Source: an uncultured Eggerthella sp. (lineage in GTDB: Bacteria; Actinomycetota; Coriobacteriia; Coriobacteriales; Eggerthellaceae). From it: a DNA stretch of 21,741 nucleotides. The position numbers and the translations under genes are program-made. Where the stretch lies: assembly GCA_959607715.1 (NCBI GenBank), contig CAUHNN010000022.1, forward strand, positions 1 through 21,741, in the 5' to 3' direction. Positions 7,596 to 14,811 of the stretch are shown here, piece after piece. Positions within the stretch are counted from its first letter, which is position 1, and every line of letters starts with the position of its first letter. The notes beneath the pieces are model-generated. The model searched no databases and was not told where the DNA came from. It worked only from the letters and a program-made list of their open reading frames with translations.

Positions 7596-8645
7596 TCACG
7601 TATGACGGCCGTCGCCCTTGCGCAACCGCGTTTTCAGGGCGGCGGCTATCTTTCTGCTTTCACATGCCTTCTGAACGGCTTTACGGCGCGTCCACTCGTC
7701 GAGAGCGCCGAGCGATGCGCAGCCCTCAAGCCACGGAAGCACCTCTTCCGGTTGATGGGCAAGCGCCTCGGCGAAGAACCACGCCCTCATCATGTTCACG
7801 TAGTAGCCAGGCGCCGGCGCTTGAGGAGCGAGGCCCCCTTCGGCGCGCACCGCAGTGCAAGAGACCTCTTCCAGGAACACGGGATCGAACCGATCGTCCA
7901 GGAATCCATCCATCAGAACGCGGATCCCGAAGCGAACGACGTAGGCCCGATCGCTTGCCATCCATTCCCGCGCCTTGGAAAGGGCGCGCTCGGGCTGCTC
8001 GAGCAGGGGACGCACCGCAAGGGCATCGCATGTCGCCCAGTTGTCGACGAAGGGCAGGAACGCCTCGTATGCGCCGAGCCTCTCGTCGTAGCCCTTTACC
8101 AAGGCGATCGCATAGGCGTGCAGTTGATCTTCCTCGAAGAAACGATGGGGAACCGCGCGCATGAAATCGTGAAAATCGGCGCGCCGCAAAAGGGCGCGGG
8201 AAAGCTTGCGCAGGTCAGGAGCGCGCACCCCGATGAATCGCGAGCGATCCGCGCCCGGGACGAGAGAGGCCATGAAGTCCGCGTGCTCCGCATCCTGACA
8301 ATGGACGAAAGCCCTCGCCACCGCTTCCCCGATCGGCTCTTCCCGAAAACCCGGCAGCGCCCTTTCGAGCACCTGTTCAAACGACACGCATGCGCCCTCG
8401 GCGATGTGCCTTTCCTTTTCCGCTCGGGTCAACTGCTTGAAACGGTACTCGGCGCTCATCGCGCGCTCCTTGGTGTAGAAGCGAGCGACGGCGACAAGCT
8501 CAAGGGGGCCTCGACACCGCGTGTACTTCGCGCCGCGGCCTGAACGGTGGGCCTCGAGGCGTCGCTCGACATCGGTCGTGTATCCCGTGTAGTACGTTTC
8601 GTCAGCGCACCTAAGCACATAGAGGAAATGCTTGAACGACTCCAT
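7596..8645 (-). CDS. GIY-YIG nuclease fused to AlkD-like DNA alkylation repair domain
   Basis: A 349-residue two-domain protein. Residues 5-85 are a YhbQ/SLX1-like GIY-YIG domain, with LYVL (Y9), YYTGYTTDVERR (Y19, G21, R28), H33 and AEYRFKQL (E66), so the catalytic Tyr, Arg and Glu set is present. Residues about 100-335 match the HEAT-like DNA alkylation repair family. The diagnostic FVDNWATCD at 199-207 has the W-x3-D arrangement (W203, D207) that corresponds to the active-site Trp and Asp of AlkD. The start ATG 8645 follows GAAGGA ten bases upstream. A longer upstream frame has no comparable site. The expected role is excision of alkylated bases combined with strand incision (inference). 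A single frame runs through both domains, with no sign of a frameshift. Confidence 0.85.
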   Translation of the reverse strand: MESFKHFLYVLRCADETYYTGYTTDVERRLEAHRSGRGAKYTRCRGPLELVAVARFYTKERAMSAEYRFKQLTRAEKERHIAEGACVSFEQVLERALPGFREEPIGEAVARAFVHCQDAEHADFMASLVPGADRSRFIGVRAPDLRKLSRALLRRADFHDFMRAVPHRFFEEDQLHAYAIALVKGYDERLGAYEAFLPFVDNWATCDALAVRPLLEQPERALSKAREWMASDRAYVVRFGIRVLMDGFLDDRFDPVFLEEVSCTAVRAEGGLAPQAPAPGYYVNMMRAWFFAEALAHQPEEVLPWLEGCASLGALDEWTRRKAVQKACESRKIAAALKTRLRKGDGRHT

Positions 8646-8750
8646 GAACGACCCATCCTTCCCCTTGTAGCAGCGCCGATAACGACCGAGGGCCATCCTA
8701 TCATGCCTGACGGCAGGGACCCGATCCCGGCAAAGGGCGCAAGCTCTCCC

Positions 8751-8788
8751 GAAAACAAGAACGGGAGACCTGACGGCCTCCCGTTCTT
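8751..8788 (-). terminator. Intrinsic terminator of the DJ-1/PfpI gene
   Basis: An 11-bp perfect stem (8757-8767 with 8778-8788, AAGAACGGGAG on either strand) has a 10-nt loop and is followed on the - strand by GTTTTC. It lies 45 bp past the end of the DJ-1 gene and before the repair-fusion gene, so it isolates the two units. The + strand has CTTCCCT after it, so termination from that side is weaker. Confidence 0.8.
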
Positions 8789-8832
8789 CCCTATCGTAAC
8801 CGTCCACGGAAACGCCCGTGAATGGCACGCGC

Positions 8833-9411
8833 CTAGATCTCGATCTTCGCACCGAGCAGACCGGCGAATTCACGGCAGATAGCCGTATCGCCAGGCCATG
8901 CAGGAGCAGTGACCAAGTTGCGGTCCACGACCGCCTGATCAGCCGGAACCTCAACGTATTCGCCGCCGGCGAGGGTGACGTCGGGGCCGACCGCCGGATA
9001 CGCCGTCGCCTTGTAGCCTTCGAGGACGCCTGCTGCCGCAAGCACCTGAGGACCATGGCAGATAGCCGCCACGGGCTTTTCGGCAGCGAAGAACTCGCGG
9101 ACGATCTCCAAAACGCGTGCATTCAAGCGAATGTACTCGGGAGCGCGACCGCCCGTGATGAACAAGCCGACGTAATCGGCGGTGTCGACGGCGTCGAAAT
9201 CGGCGGTGAGAGCGAAGTTGTGACCGCGCAGTTCAGCGTAGGTCTGATCGCCCAGGAAGTCATGAACGGCCGTGGGAACGATATCACCGGCCTTCTTGTC
9301 GGGGCAGACCGCATCGACCTGGTAGCCGAGCATGGAAAGCGCCTGGAACGGCACCATGGTTTCGTAGTCTTCGGTGAAATCACCGCAGAGCAACAGGACC
9401 TTCTTAGCCAT
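8833..9411 (-). CDS. DJ-1/PfpI family protein
   Basis: A 192-residue protein with the class I glutamine amidotransferase-like fold of the DJ-1/PfpI superfamily. MAKKVLLLCGDFTEDYE opens the first strand and carries the conserved acid near E14-E17. GGRAPEYIRLN lies at about 87-97. The nucleophile elbow AAICHGPQ has C118 followed by H119, the usual catalytic pair. The CGDFTEDYE start and GGRAPEY segment resemble the PfpI/plant DJ-1D subgroup, some of which are glyoxalase III or glycation-repair enzymes. A role in coping with reactive carbonyls or oxidants is inferred. ATG 9411 follows GAGGGG at seven bases. A longer frame to 9456 has no site. An inverted repeat overlaps its promoter (9472-9501) and the gene has its own terminator. 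Confidence 0.88.
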   Translation of the reverse strand: MAKKVLLLCGDFTEDYETMVPFQALSMLGYQVDAVCPDKKAGDIVPTAVHDFLGDQTYAELRGHNFALTADFDAVDTADYVGLFITGGRAPEYIRLNARVLEIVREFFAAEKPVAAICHGPQVLAAAGVLEGYKATAYPAVGPDVTLAGGEYVEVPADQAVVDRNLVTAPAWPGDTAICREFAGLLGAKIEI

Positions 9412-9458
9412 AGAGATTCCCCTCTCTTCATGCGCCTGCGCGCGTTGACTCTTCACCC

Positions 9459-9501
9459 ATCATACTCGAAACGATTTAGAAAATGAACATGTTCTAAATC
9501 G
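9459..9501 (-). promoter_or_regulatory. DJ-1 gene promoter with overlapping inverted-repeat operator
   Basis: On the - strand, TATGAT (+ strand 9459-9464) sits 17 bp from a weak -35 TTCATT (9482-9487). A perfect 10-bp inverted repeat, CGATTTAGAA (9472-9481) and TTCTAAATCG (9492-9501) with a 10-bp spacer, covers the -35 and part of the promoter spacer. GAACATGTTC (9485-9494) forms a second, nested palindrome. Low GC and no T tract argue against a terminator. The position suggests a repressor site. Confidence 0.55.
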
Positions 9502-9583
9502 GCGCCGGAGCGCAGCGTCGGCGAACGGGCGCACGGTCACAGGACGGAAACGGACGCGTTTCGACGGACCTTCCCCAAACCCC

Positions 9584-11029
9584 TCACAGCAAACCAAGCG
9601 ACTGCCACAGAGGAACGCTTGCCAAACAGGCGATCAGATTGGCGCCCATGTAGACGAAGTTGAGCGCGACGTTGTCGCGATGTCCCACTATGTCCTCGTC
9701 GATGGAAGCGAGCGCCGAAAGGTACACGCAATTGGAGAAACGCAGATGCCAGACGAACGACGACGTGGCGGCAACGAAGAGAAGGACCGCGATGCTGATG
9801 TCCATCGAATACGCCAACCCGCCGAAGACGGCGAAGAACACGGCAACCGTGGCCGTCTGGGAAATGATGACGAAGCGCAGCAGATACGTCGCTACGCATA
9901 CCATGACGACGAGCAGATAAGGATTCGCCATGATCGGAGCAACGACGGGAGACAGCGTTTCGGCGAGCCACGACGCGACCCCGAGGGTGGTCATAAGACC
10001 CGCAATGGAAAGAACGGCGCCGATGAAGACGACGGTTCCCCAGGGAATGCCCACCCTGAAATCGCCCAGGCCCATCAAACCGGCCAGCGCGCAGGCGACC
10101 ATGGCGAGCACGGCGACGATAGCCGGGTCGATGCCCGTTACGCCTCCCGTCATCCACCCGACGAGCGCGAAGGCAAGGACAATCCCCGCGATCTTCTCGT
10201 TTCTCGTCAGGGGACCCATCTTGGCAAGCTCCTTGGCCGCGAAGCCCTTCTCGATCGCAGCCGCATCTGCTCCCGGCTTGAGGCAGCGCACGATGAACAG
10301 GAAGGAAATCGCCACCACCACGATAAGCCATACGAACGTCATCTGCAGCCACCCGAACCAGGTAAACGACGCCTGATCGGCAGGCACGAATCCCAAGATG
10401 ATGAAGACGACTGCCGCGCCGCTGAAGAACGCCGCACCCAGCACGCCACCGCTCAGCCAGGCGGCAGCGAACAAACCGCGCGCGCCTTTGCTTCCCCGCT
10501 TATACCCCAAAGCCTTGCTCACCTGAGAGGCAAACGGGCATAGAATCGCGCTTTTGGCGGTAGTGGACGGAATCATCGGGTTGATGACCATTCCGACCGA
10601 AAACAAGGCCATGACCTGCCCGGTGTAGCTTTCGGGGAACATCCTCAAAACGGCGAAGGCGATGCGCTTGAGCAAGCCGGTCGACGCGACGACCGAGCCG
10701 ATGCCGAGCGCCCCTATCACCAGCCACACCGTCGTTCCCGAAAACGGACCGAACACCACACCGAAATCCGCGAGGTCGAACACGAGGAACAAGCAGAGCG
10801 CGAATAAGCCGATGTACACGTCGCCCGCCACATCGAGCACGAGCCACATGATGGTGGCGGCGAAGATCCCTAAATAGATCATCGCCTCCTCGGTCAGTCC
10901 CTCCGGCACCGGCACGCAGGCGATAACGACCCCGATAAGCGCAGGAACCACGAGCTTCGCCAGGAATACGCCTGGAAAGCCTCCCTTTTTCGCAACAGCA
11001 TTCATCTCCGACCAGATCCCCTTCCGCAC
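9584..11029 (-). CDS. DASS (SLC13-type) anion transporter
   Basis: A 481-residue membrane protein with about 11-12 hydrophobic segments. It carries the two helix-hairpin signatures of the divalent anion:sodium symporter family: NPMIPSTTAK near 150-159 and IISQTAT near 388-394, each holding the Ser/x/Thr cluster that binds sodium and substrate carboxylate. Family members move dicarboxylates, tricarboxylates, tartrate or sulfate across the inner membrane. The substrate here is not determinable. The start is uncertain. GTG 11029 has GAGG seven bases upstream and is used here. ATG 11005 has AAGGGG twelve bases upstream and would remove eight residues. It is divergent from a LysR gene with a T-N11-A site between them, so substrate-dependent activation by that regulator is likely. 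No clear terminator is seen after the stop. Confidence 0.85.
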   Translation of the reverse strand: MRKGIWSEMNAVAKKGGFPGVFLAKLVVPALIGVVIACVPVPEGLTEEAMIYLGIFAATIMWLVLDVAGDVYIGLFALCLFLVFDLADFGVVFGPFSGTTVWLVIGALGIGSVVASTGLLKRIAFAVLRMFPESYTGQVMALFSVGMVINPMIPSTTAKSAILCPFASQVSKALGYKRGSKGARGLFAAAWLSGGVLGAAFFSGAAVVFIILGFVPADQASFTWFGWLQMTFVWLIVVVAISFLFIVRCLKPGADAAAIEKGFAAKELAKMGPLTRNEKIAGIVLAFALVGWMTGGVTGIDPAIVAVLAMVACALAGLMGLGDFRVGIPWGTVVFIGAVLSIAGLMTTLGVASWLAETLSPVVAPIMANPYLLVVMVCVATYLLRFVIISQTATVAVFFAVFGGLAYSMDISIAVLLFVAATSSFVWHLRFSNCVYLSALASIDEDIVGHRDNVALNFVYMGANLIACLASVPLWQSLGLL

Positions 11030-11121
11030 TCGCGAACCTCACGGCGCCATCCTTGAACGTCACCCTCGTCAAGGCGCACCCTCCTTCGCCCTCGATCGTA
11101 TGCGTATCCGGCCGAATGAAT

Positions 11122-11197
11122 GAAATACCCTTTTCGAAAGAACACGCCTCCGCAATCGCATACGCCCCCCCTTGCGTTATGCACAATGCGCATAACG
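11122..11197. promoter_or_regulatory. LysR-type operator for the transporter/regulator pair
   Basis: A perfect 8-bp inverted repeat, CGTTATGC (11175-11182) and GCATAACG (11190-11197) with a 7-bp spacer, contains the LysR consensus T-N11-A (ATGC-N7-GCAT). On the - strand a possible -10 (TATTTC, + strand 11122-11127) without a good -35 would put the repeat near -71 of the transporter. That is typical of the recognition site at LysR-activated promoters. Confidence 0.65.
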
Positions 11198-11263
11198 CCC
11201 GATAAAGAAGGCGGGCGGATCGCGTTGCCATGCGCGGCGGAAACGGAATCGCTCGGCATTATC

Positions 11264-11269
11264 TATACT
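11264..11269 (+). promoter_or_regulatory. Probable -10 of the LysR gene
   Basis: TATACT lies 48 bp before the regulator ATG. The -35 region is poorly conserved. The LysR-type operator is about 90 bp upstream of the implied start site, a position that allows autoregulation. Confidence 0.4.
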
Positions 11270-11317
11270 GGAGCGGGGACGCATATTCATCAGACACGGG
11301 GCAAGGGGATCGCTCGC

Positions 11318-12223
11318 ATGGAAACCACGTATCTCGAAGAATTCATACACCTTTCGAAAACGGCCAGCTTCACGAAAACATCGCTCGCGCTCAACATTTC
11401 GCAGCCGACGCTGAGCCATCATATCGCCCTGCTCGAATCCGAATTCGGATACCCGCTCATCGACCGAACGACCCACACCTTCAAGATCACCCGCGCCGGC
11501 CTCGAGCTGCTCAACAGCTCCTACGAGATCGTTTCCCTCATCGAGCGAGCGCGAAAGGAAGCCCATCGCCTCGCAAACGCGCCGCGCGATATCGTTTTCG
11601 GCGGGTACTACTATCTCGAGCGCATTCAGCGCTATCTGCTGGAATCGATCATGAAGGCGAAGCGCGAGGATCTCCCCTTCACGACACGCATCTACGAAGC
11701 GCACACCACCAGCGCCCTTCTCGCGTTGCGCGAGATCAACATGGTCGATGACCTGCGGAAAGGGAGCATCGACGTCCTGCTGGTCCCCCTCCCTTCGAAT
11801 TCCCTACTCGACGAATTCAACGGTCGCGTGCTGTTCAGGGAAAAGGTGGCGGCGCTCATCTCCGAAGACAGCCCGATCGCGACCGAAGGGGAGCTGTCCC
11901 TCGAGGATCTTGAGGGACTCCATTTCCTTCGCGGAGGCAGCCTTCTGCTGGTGAACTACTGCATCGACGACATGATCGCGCGCGCCGGGATCGATCCCCG
12001 CTTCCGCGTGCGCATAGCCAACACCGAAGCGGACTACTACTTTCTCGCACCCGACAAAGTGACCTTCCTGACGGAAAGCTCAGCCGAAAGCCGCAAGGGG
12101 CGCTACCCCAGCGTCACGACCCGCAGGATCGATGACCCCGAAGCGTACTTCACCATCTACGCCCTCTACCGCCGCGACGATCAGGCGTCCTTCGTCGAAG
12201 GGGCCCTCGATATGCTGAAATAG
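11318..12223 (+). CDS. LysR-family transcriptional regulator
   Basis: A 301-residue LysR-type regulator. ATG 11318 follows AAGGGG (11303-11308), nine bases away. Upstream in-frame ATGs lie across the operator and promoter and are rejected. Residues 3-60 form the winged helix-turn-helix, with FIHLSKTASFTKTSLALNI leading into SQPTLSHHIALLESEFG, followed by the coiled linker helix at about 60-85. The effector-binding domain (about 90-300) is divergent from well-known members but has the expected length. Divergent arrangement with a DASS transporter and a shared T-N11-A site imply that it controls uptake of an organic anion, with that anion or a metabolite as co-inducer (inference). No clear terminator follows the stop. 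Confidence 0.88.
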   Translation: METTYLEEFIHLSKTASFTKTSLALNISQPTLSHHIALLESEFGYPLIDRTTHTFKITRAGLELLNSSYEIVSLIERARKEAHRLANAPRDIVFGGYYYLERIQRYLLESIMKAKREDLPFTTRIYEAHTTSALLALREINMVDDLRKGSIDVLLVPLPSNSLLDEFNGRVLFREKVAALISEDSPIATEGELSLEDLEGLHFLRGGSLLLVNYCIDDMIARAGIDPRFRVRIANTEADYYFLAPDKVTFLTESSAESRKGRYPSVTTRRIDDPEAYFTIYALYRRDDQASFVEGALDMLK

Positions 12224-12396
12224 CCTTTTCGCGAAACCGGCGGGAGCACGCAGATGGAACGGGCCCCTTCCCCGCGCATCACCGCACTGTCCAATAAAGG
12301 GTACAGGTCCATCCTATCGCCATGGTATTTTCCTTTACGAACAGAAGTTCGATTACGAGAAAACCCCTTGAGGGACTCGATCGAAAGGAGCATCCC

Positions 12397-12978
12397 ATGA
12401 CGAACCTCGCCCCATCGCTCAACGATCAGACGGTTTTCCGCATCCTCTCCCGCCCGGAAGGCAACGCCGCATCTGCTGGCCGCCCCCATCGAAGCCTCAA
12501 CGCCGACTCGGCGAATCATCCCCTCGGGCGCGGCGTGACGCCCCCATGCGATCCGCTCGCGCCGTTCGGCAACGATCCGCTCGCCGACGTGCTGGCGCTT
12601 TCGCGCGATGGCGCGCGGCCCATCGACGCAAGTCCCCTTCTTCTGCGTTTCGAGCATTTCGACATCACCATCAGGCCCGTTGAAACCACGGAAATCGAGC
12701 TGAGGGTCGGAGCGGTCGAGACGAAACGCGCCGCTTCCCCATCGAGAACGATCGCGCCCGATACCGCCTCGGGTGCGCTTGGCCCCACTTGGGAAACCCA
12801 ATCGGCATTCGCCGACGTGATGGGTCAATCCATCATCCGCATCGAACAGGCCTCGAACGATGCGCTCCTGATCGCATTCGACTGCGTAACGATGCGCATC
12901 GCCAACAAAAATGGCTGCTTGCAGGTGTATCTCATTCGCTCATGGCCCTACGATTCATCGAGCAGCTTGCGCAAATAG
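12397..12978 (+). CDS. Hypothetical protein, 193 aa, convergent overlap with WYL gene
   Basis: ATG 12397 follows AAAGGAG (12384-12390) six bases upstream, a strong site that makes this frame credible even though I recognise no family. The product has an extended, low-complexity N-terminal half (about 1-85, rich in Pro, Ala, Ser, Asp and Arg). A more structured C-terminal half follows, with alternating hydrophobic strands (RFEHFDITIRP near 84-94, SIIRIEQASNDALLIAFDCV near 145-164, LQVYLIRS near 175-182), suggesting a small beta domain. It has no signal peptide or membrane helix. Its last 31 bases overlap the 3' end of the WYL regulator on the opposite strand, so the transcripts would be complementary. 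An earlier in-frame ATG at 12322 lacks a ribosome site. Confidence 0.6.
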   Translation: MTNLAPSLNDQTVFRILSRPEGNAASAGRPHRSLNADSANHPLGRGVTPPCDPLAPFGNDPLADVLALSRDGARPIDASPLLLRFEHFDITIRPVETTEIELRVGAVETKRAASPSRTIAPDTASGALGPTWETQSAFADVMGQSIIRIEQASNDALLIAFDCVTMRIANKNGCLQVYLIRSWPYDSSSSLRK

Positions 12979-13931
12979 GCGCGGTACTCGTCCACCAAGC
13001 GCTGAGGCCCGGCGATGCGCACGGTTCCGCCCAAACCGGCCACCCAGCCGAAGAACTGCTCGCTCACCTTCACCTTGACGTGCGCATTCACGCGATCGTC
13101 GGTTCGGGAGCCGATGATCGCATCGTTGCCGAACCGATCGAAAACGATCTCCACCTTCTCAGGCGCAACCGCAAGGGTAACGGTCATCTTCTCGCCGTTG
13201 AAATGGCCGAAGGCTTCGTAGCCCTCGTCCTCGAAGGTGTGGTTTCGCATCTCGTCGTTTCGCTCAACCGTTTCCTCGAGAATCTTGATTCGGCCCATGC
13301 GATCGATGCGGAACTCCGCCATGGCATCACGATCGTCATCCCAGCCGGTCAGGTAGTAGAACCCGTCTTCGTAGGTCACCCCGACGGGCGAGACGACGTG
13401 GGGCTTACCGTCATGGGAGGCGTAGCGCTCCCCTTCGGCATTGCGGCGGTAGTAGAGAAACGATATTTTGCAGTGCATTCGCAACGCCTCGTGCACGTCG
13501 TCGATATTGCCGAAAACGCTATCGTTTTTCGACTTGATGCGGCCCACCACATGGATTCGGCGATCGAGCTTCTCCTGCTCGTGATTCGAGGCAAGCGTCT
13601 TCACGTTCGTGATCAGCATGCGGCTTTGCCTCTCGGTGATAGCGCGACACGACTGAATAGCGTCGACCATCAACATAAGCTCGCCGATGGAGAAATCACG
13701 CTTCTCTATCGCGTACTCCACCGGACTGCGCTGGAACGTGCGCACGTCTATGTCGAATTCCCTAAGGGCGTTGAGGTCGGAATAGATGCTTTTGCGCTCG
13801 GCGCTTATGCCGTATTCGGCCAAACGCTCGATGATCTGAGACATGGTGAGTCCATGATCGGTATCCGTTTCCTCTTGAAGGATCTTCTGCAGATACAGGA
13901 TCTTGAGCTTCGCTTTACCGTTGTACGCCAT
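12948..13931 (-). CDS. WYL-domain transcriptional regulator (DeoR-like HTH)
   Basis: A 327-residue regulator. ATG 13931 has GGAGG four bases upstream. GTG 13952 would add seven residues with a weaker case. Residues 8-65 form a winged helix-turn-helix (QIIERLAEYGISAERKSIYSDL). Residues about 145-215 form the WYL domain, an Sm-like beta barrel that binds nucleic-acid or nucleotide ligands, with FYYLTGWDD at 191-199 where the family has its Trp-Tyr-Leu-like core. A C-terminal WCX-like domain runs from about 230 to the end. Bacterial WYL regulators often control DNA-damage, defence or stress genes. No defence genes are adjacent here, so its targets are unknown. An inverted repeat at its own promoter suggests autoregulation. 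Confidence 0.88.
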   Translation of the reverse strand: MAYNGKAKLKILYLQKILQEETDTDHGLTMSQIIERLAEYGISAERKSIYSDLNALREFDIDVRTFQRSPVEYAIEKRDFSIGELMLMVDAIQSCRAITERQSRMLITNVKTLASNHEQEKLDRRIHVVGRIKSKNDSVFGNIDDVHEALRMHCKISFLYYRRNAEGERYASHDGKPHVVSPVGVTYEDGFYYLTGWDDDRDAMAEFRIDRMGRIKILEETVERNDEMRNHTFEDEGYEAFGHFNGEKMTVTLAVAPEKVEIVFDRFGNDAIIGSRTDDRVNAHVKVKVSEQFFGWVAGLGGTVRIAGPQRLVDEYRAYLRKLLDES

Positions 13932-13952
13932 GCGTCCTCCACCCTCGTGCAC

Positions 13953-13990
13953 TCAAGCGCCTCATTGCCGCTTGAATCGACATTCTACCA
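13953..13990 (-). promoter_or_regulatory. WYL gene extended -10 promoter and inverted repeat
   Basis: On the - strand an extended -10 TGGTAGAAT (+ strand 13982-13990) lies about 50 bp before the start codon. Immediately downstream, at the implied transcription start, is a 7-bp inverted repeat, TCAAGCG (13953-13959) and CGCTTGA (13969-13975) with a 9-bp spacer. It is well placed for autorepression or as a leader hairpin. Confidence 0.5.
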
Positions 13991-14016
13991 GCACAAAGGG
14001 CGACATCTGGCGATGG

Positions 14017-14067
14017 TGTCCCATATTCCCGCCCGATGACCCCTTTCTCTGTCCCATATCAAGGACA
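14017..14067. repeat. Direct repeat TGTCCCATAT with 33-bp spacing
   Basis: TGTCCCATAT occurs at 14017-14026 and again at 14050-14059. The 33-bp register is about three helical turns, so both copies face the same side of the DNA. The second copy also opens a TGTCC-N8-GGACA inverted repeat (14050-14067). This looks like a paired protein-binding site upstream of the WYL gene. Confidence 0.4.
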
Positions 14068-14305
14068 TTCGATTTACCTGGGGAAACGTAGAATGGAGCC
14101 ATCGAAGGAACCTTCGGCAGGAAAGGGGCCTCCTATCCGCCATTCGATGCCGAACCCTTCGGAAATCCGTCATAAGGGGCGATGCCCTCGCAGCAACCAC
14201 CCATCCGGGAAGACCCGCCCCCTTTTGACACGACCCATTACCGACTAAGGATGCGGCAACAGCAGGATTGCCCACCTCTAGTCACCCAAGGCCCCTTTGG
14301 CCACA

Positions 14306-14372
14306 ACGGGTCGGCCGTTACTCCTTTCTTTCGTTTCTTTCCGTTCATCTCTTCGCCAAACGGCCGACCCGT
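14306..14372. repeat. 14-bp perfect inverted repeat with pyrimidine-rich loop
   Basis: ACGGGTCGGCCGTT (14306-14319) is exactly complementary to AACGGCCGACCCGT (14359-14372). The 39-nt loop is almost all C and T on the + strand and includes CTCCTTTCT, the same letters as the anti-Shine-Dalgarno tail of 16S rRNA. There is no T tract on either side, so it is not a standard terminator. Confidence 0.7.
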
Positions 14373-14405
14373 CCTGCTCCCTTCCCTCTACGTTTCCGTT
14401 CACGC

Positions 14406-14432
14406 AAAAAAAGCCCGCGCAAAAACGCGGGC
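14406..14432 (-). terminator. Intrinsic terminator of the methyltransferase-like operon
   Basis: GCCCGCG and CGCGGGC (14413-14419 and 14426-14432) form a 7-bp stem with a 6-nt loop, followed on the - strand by seven consecutive T (14406-14412). It lies about 100 bp past the 83-residue gene. Confidence 0.88.
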
Positions 14433-14535
14433 CTGAAAAAACCGTAATGAGAAAACGCGGGCATTTCGTCCGAAGCGAAGCAGCCGCGATGAAGACGAGC
14501 AGAGCAAAGCCGAGACCCCGCCCCCAGAGGCGCGA

Positions 14536-14787
14536 TCAGTGGACGGCGCCGTAAACGTAGCCCCATCCATGCGACGAAAGAGACGAATTGATCTGAGAGC
14601 ACAGCTTGTCCCGTCCGTACGTTCCCGGCGGCAGCAAGTTGATGACCTCGAGCAGTTCGTCGTTCAAGCCGTACGACTCCGCCTCAAGCACGATATCCAA
14701 ACGAGAGTACTCGTCGGCGCTCGAATACAGAGCCTCGACGAATTCCTGCAGCACACCGAAATCGGCGCTTTTTTCGCGAATCGCCAT
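14536..14787 (-). CDS. Hypothetical protein, 83 aa, second gene of operon
   Basis: An 83-residue, mildly acidic, helix-rich protein with no membrane segment. ATG 14787 follows AAGGGGG six bases upstream. The first two thirds (residues 1-50) are amphipathic and helical. A PPGTYGRDKLCSQINS turn-helix near 53-68 and an aromatic end, HGWGYVYGAVH, follow. I do not recognise the family. It sits 24 bp after the methyltransferase-like gene and before a shared terminator, so the two are almost certainly co-transcribed and may act together, for instance as a partner or chaperone of the enzyme-like protein (inference). Confidence 0.75.
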   Translation of the reverse strand: MAIREKSADFGVLQEFVEALYSSADEYSRLDIVLEAESYGLNDELLEVINLLPPGTYGRDKLCSQINSSLSSHGWGYVYGAVH

Positions 14788-14811
14788 CTCTATCCCCCTT
14801 CCCGGGAAAGC

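Larger units (their letters stand above)
14068..14535. other. Gene-free stretch downstream of the 83-aa gene
   Basis: No open frame here has a ribosome site and credible codon use. On the + strand, TAGAAT (14089-14094) precedes a chain of short hairpins: CATCGAA/TTCGATG enclosing about 36 nt, CCGAA-ccc-TTCGG, GGGC-gat-GCCC and CGGG-aaga-CCCG, the last followed by CCCCCTTTT. A TTGACA hexamer is at 14225-14230. A long inverted repeat and an intrinsic terminator, listed separately, occupy the right part. Confidence 0.4.

Noticed and set aside
9472..9501. Inverted repeat as terminator of the transporter gene
   Set aside because: The arms are AT-rich, no T tract follows, and the element overlaps the DJ-1 promoter, which fits an operator better.
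10500..11231. 243-codon - strand frame overlapping the transporter gene start
   Set aside because: Most of it is a shifted-frame shadow of the transporter. The upstream part covers the LysR-type operator and has no convincing start.
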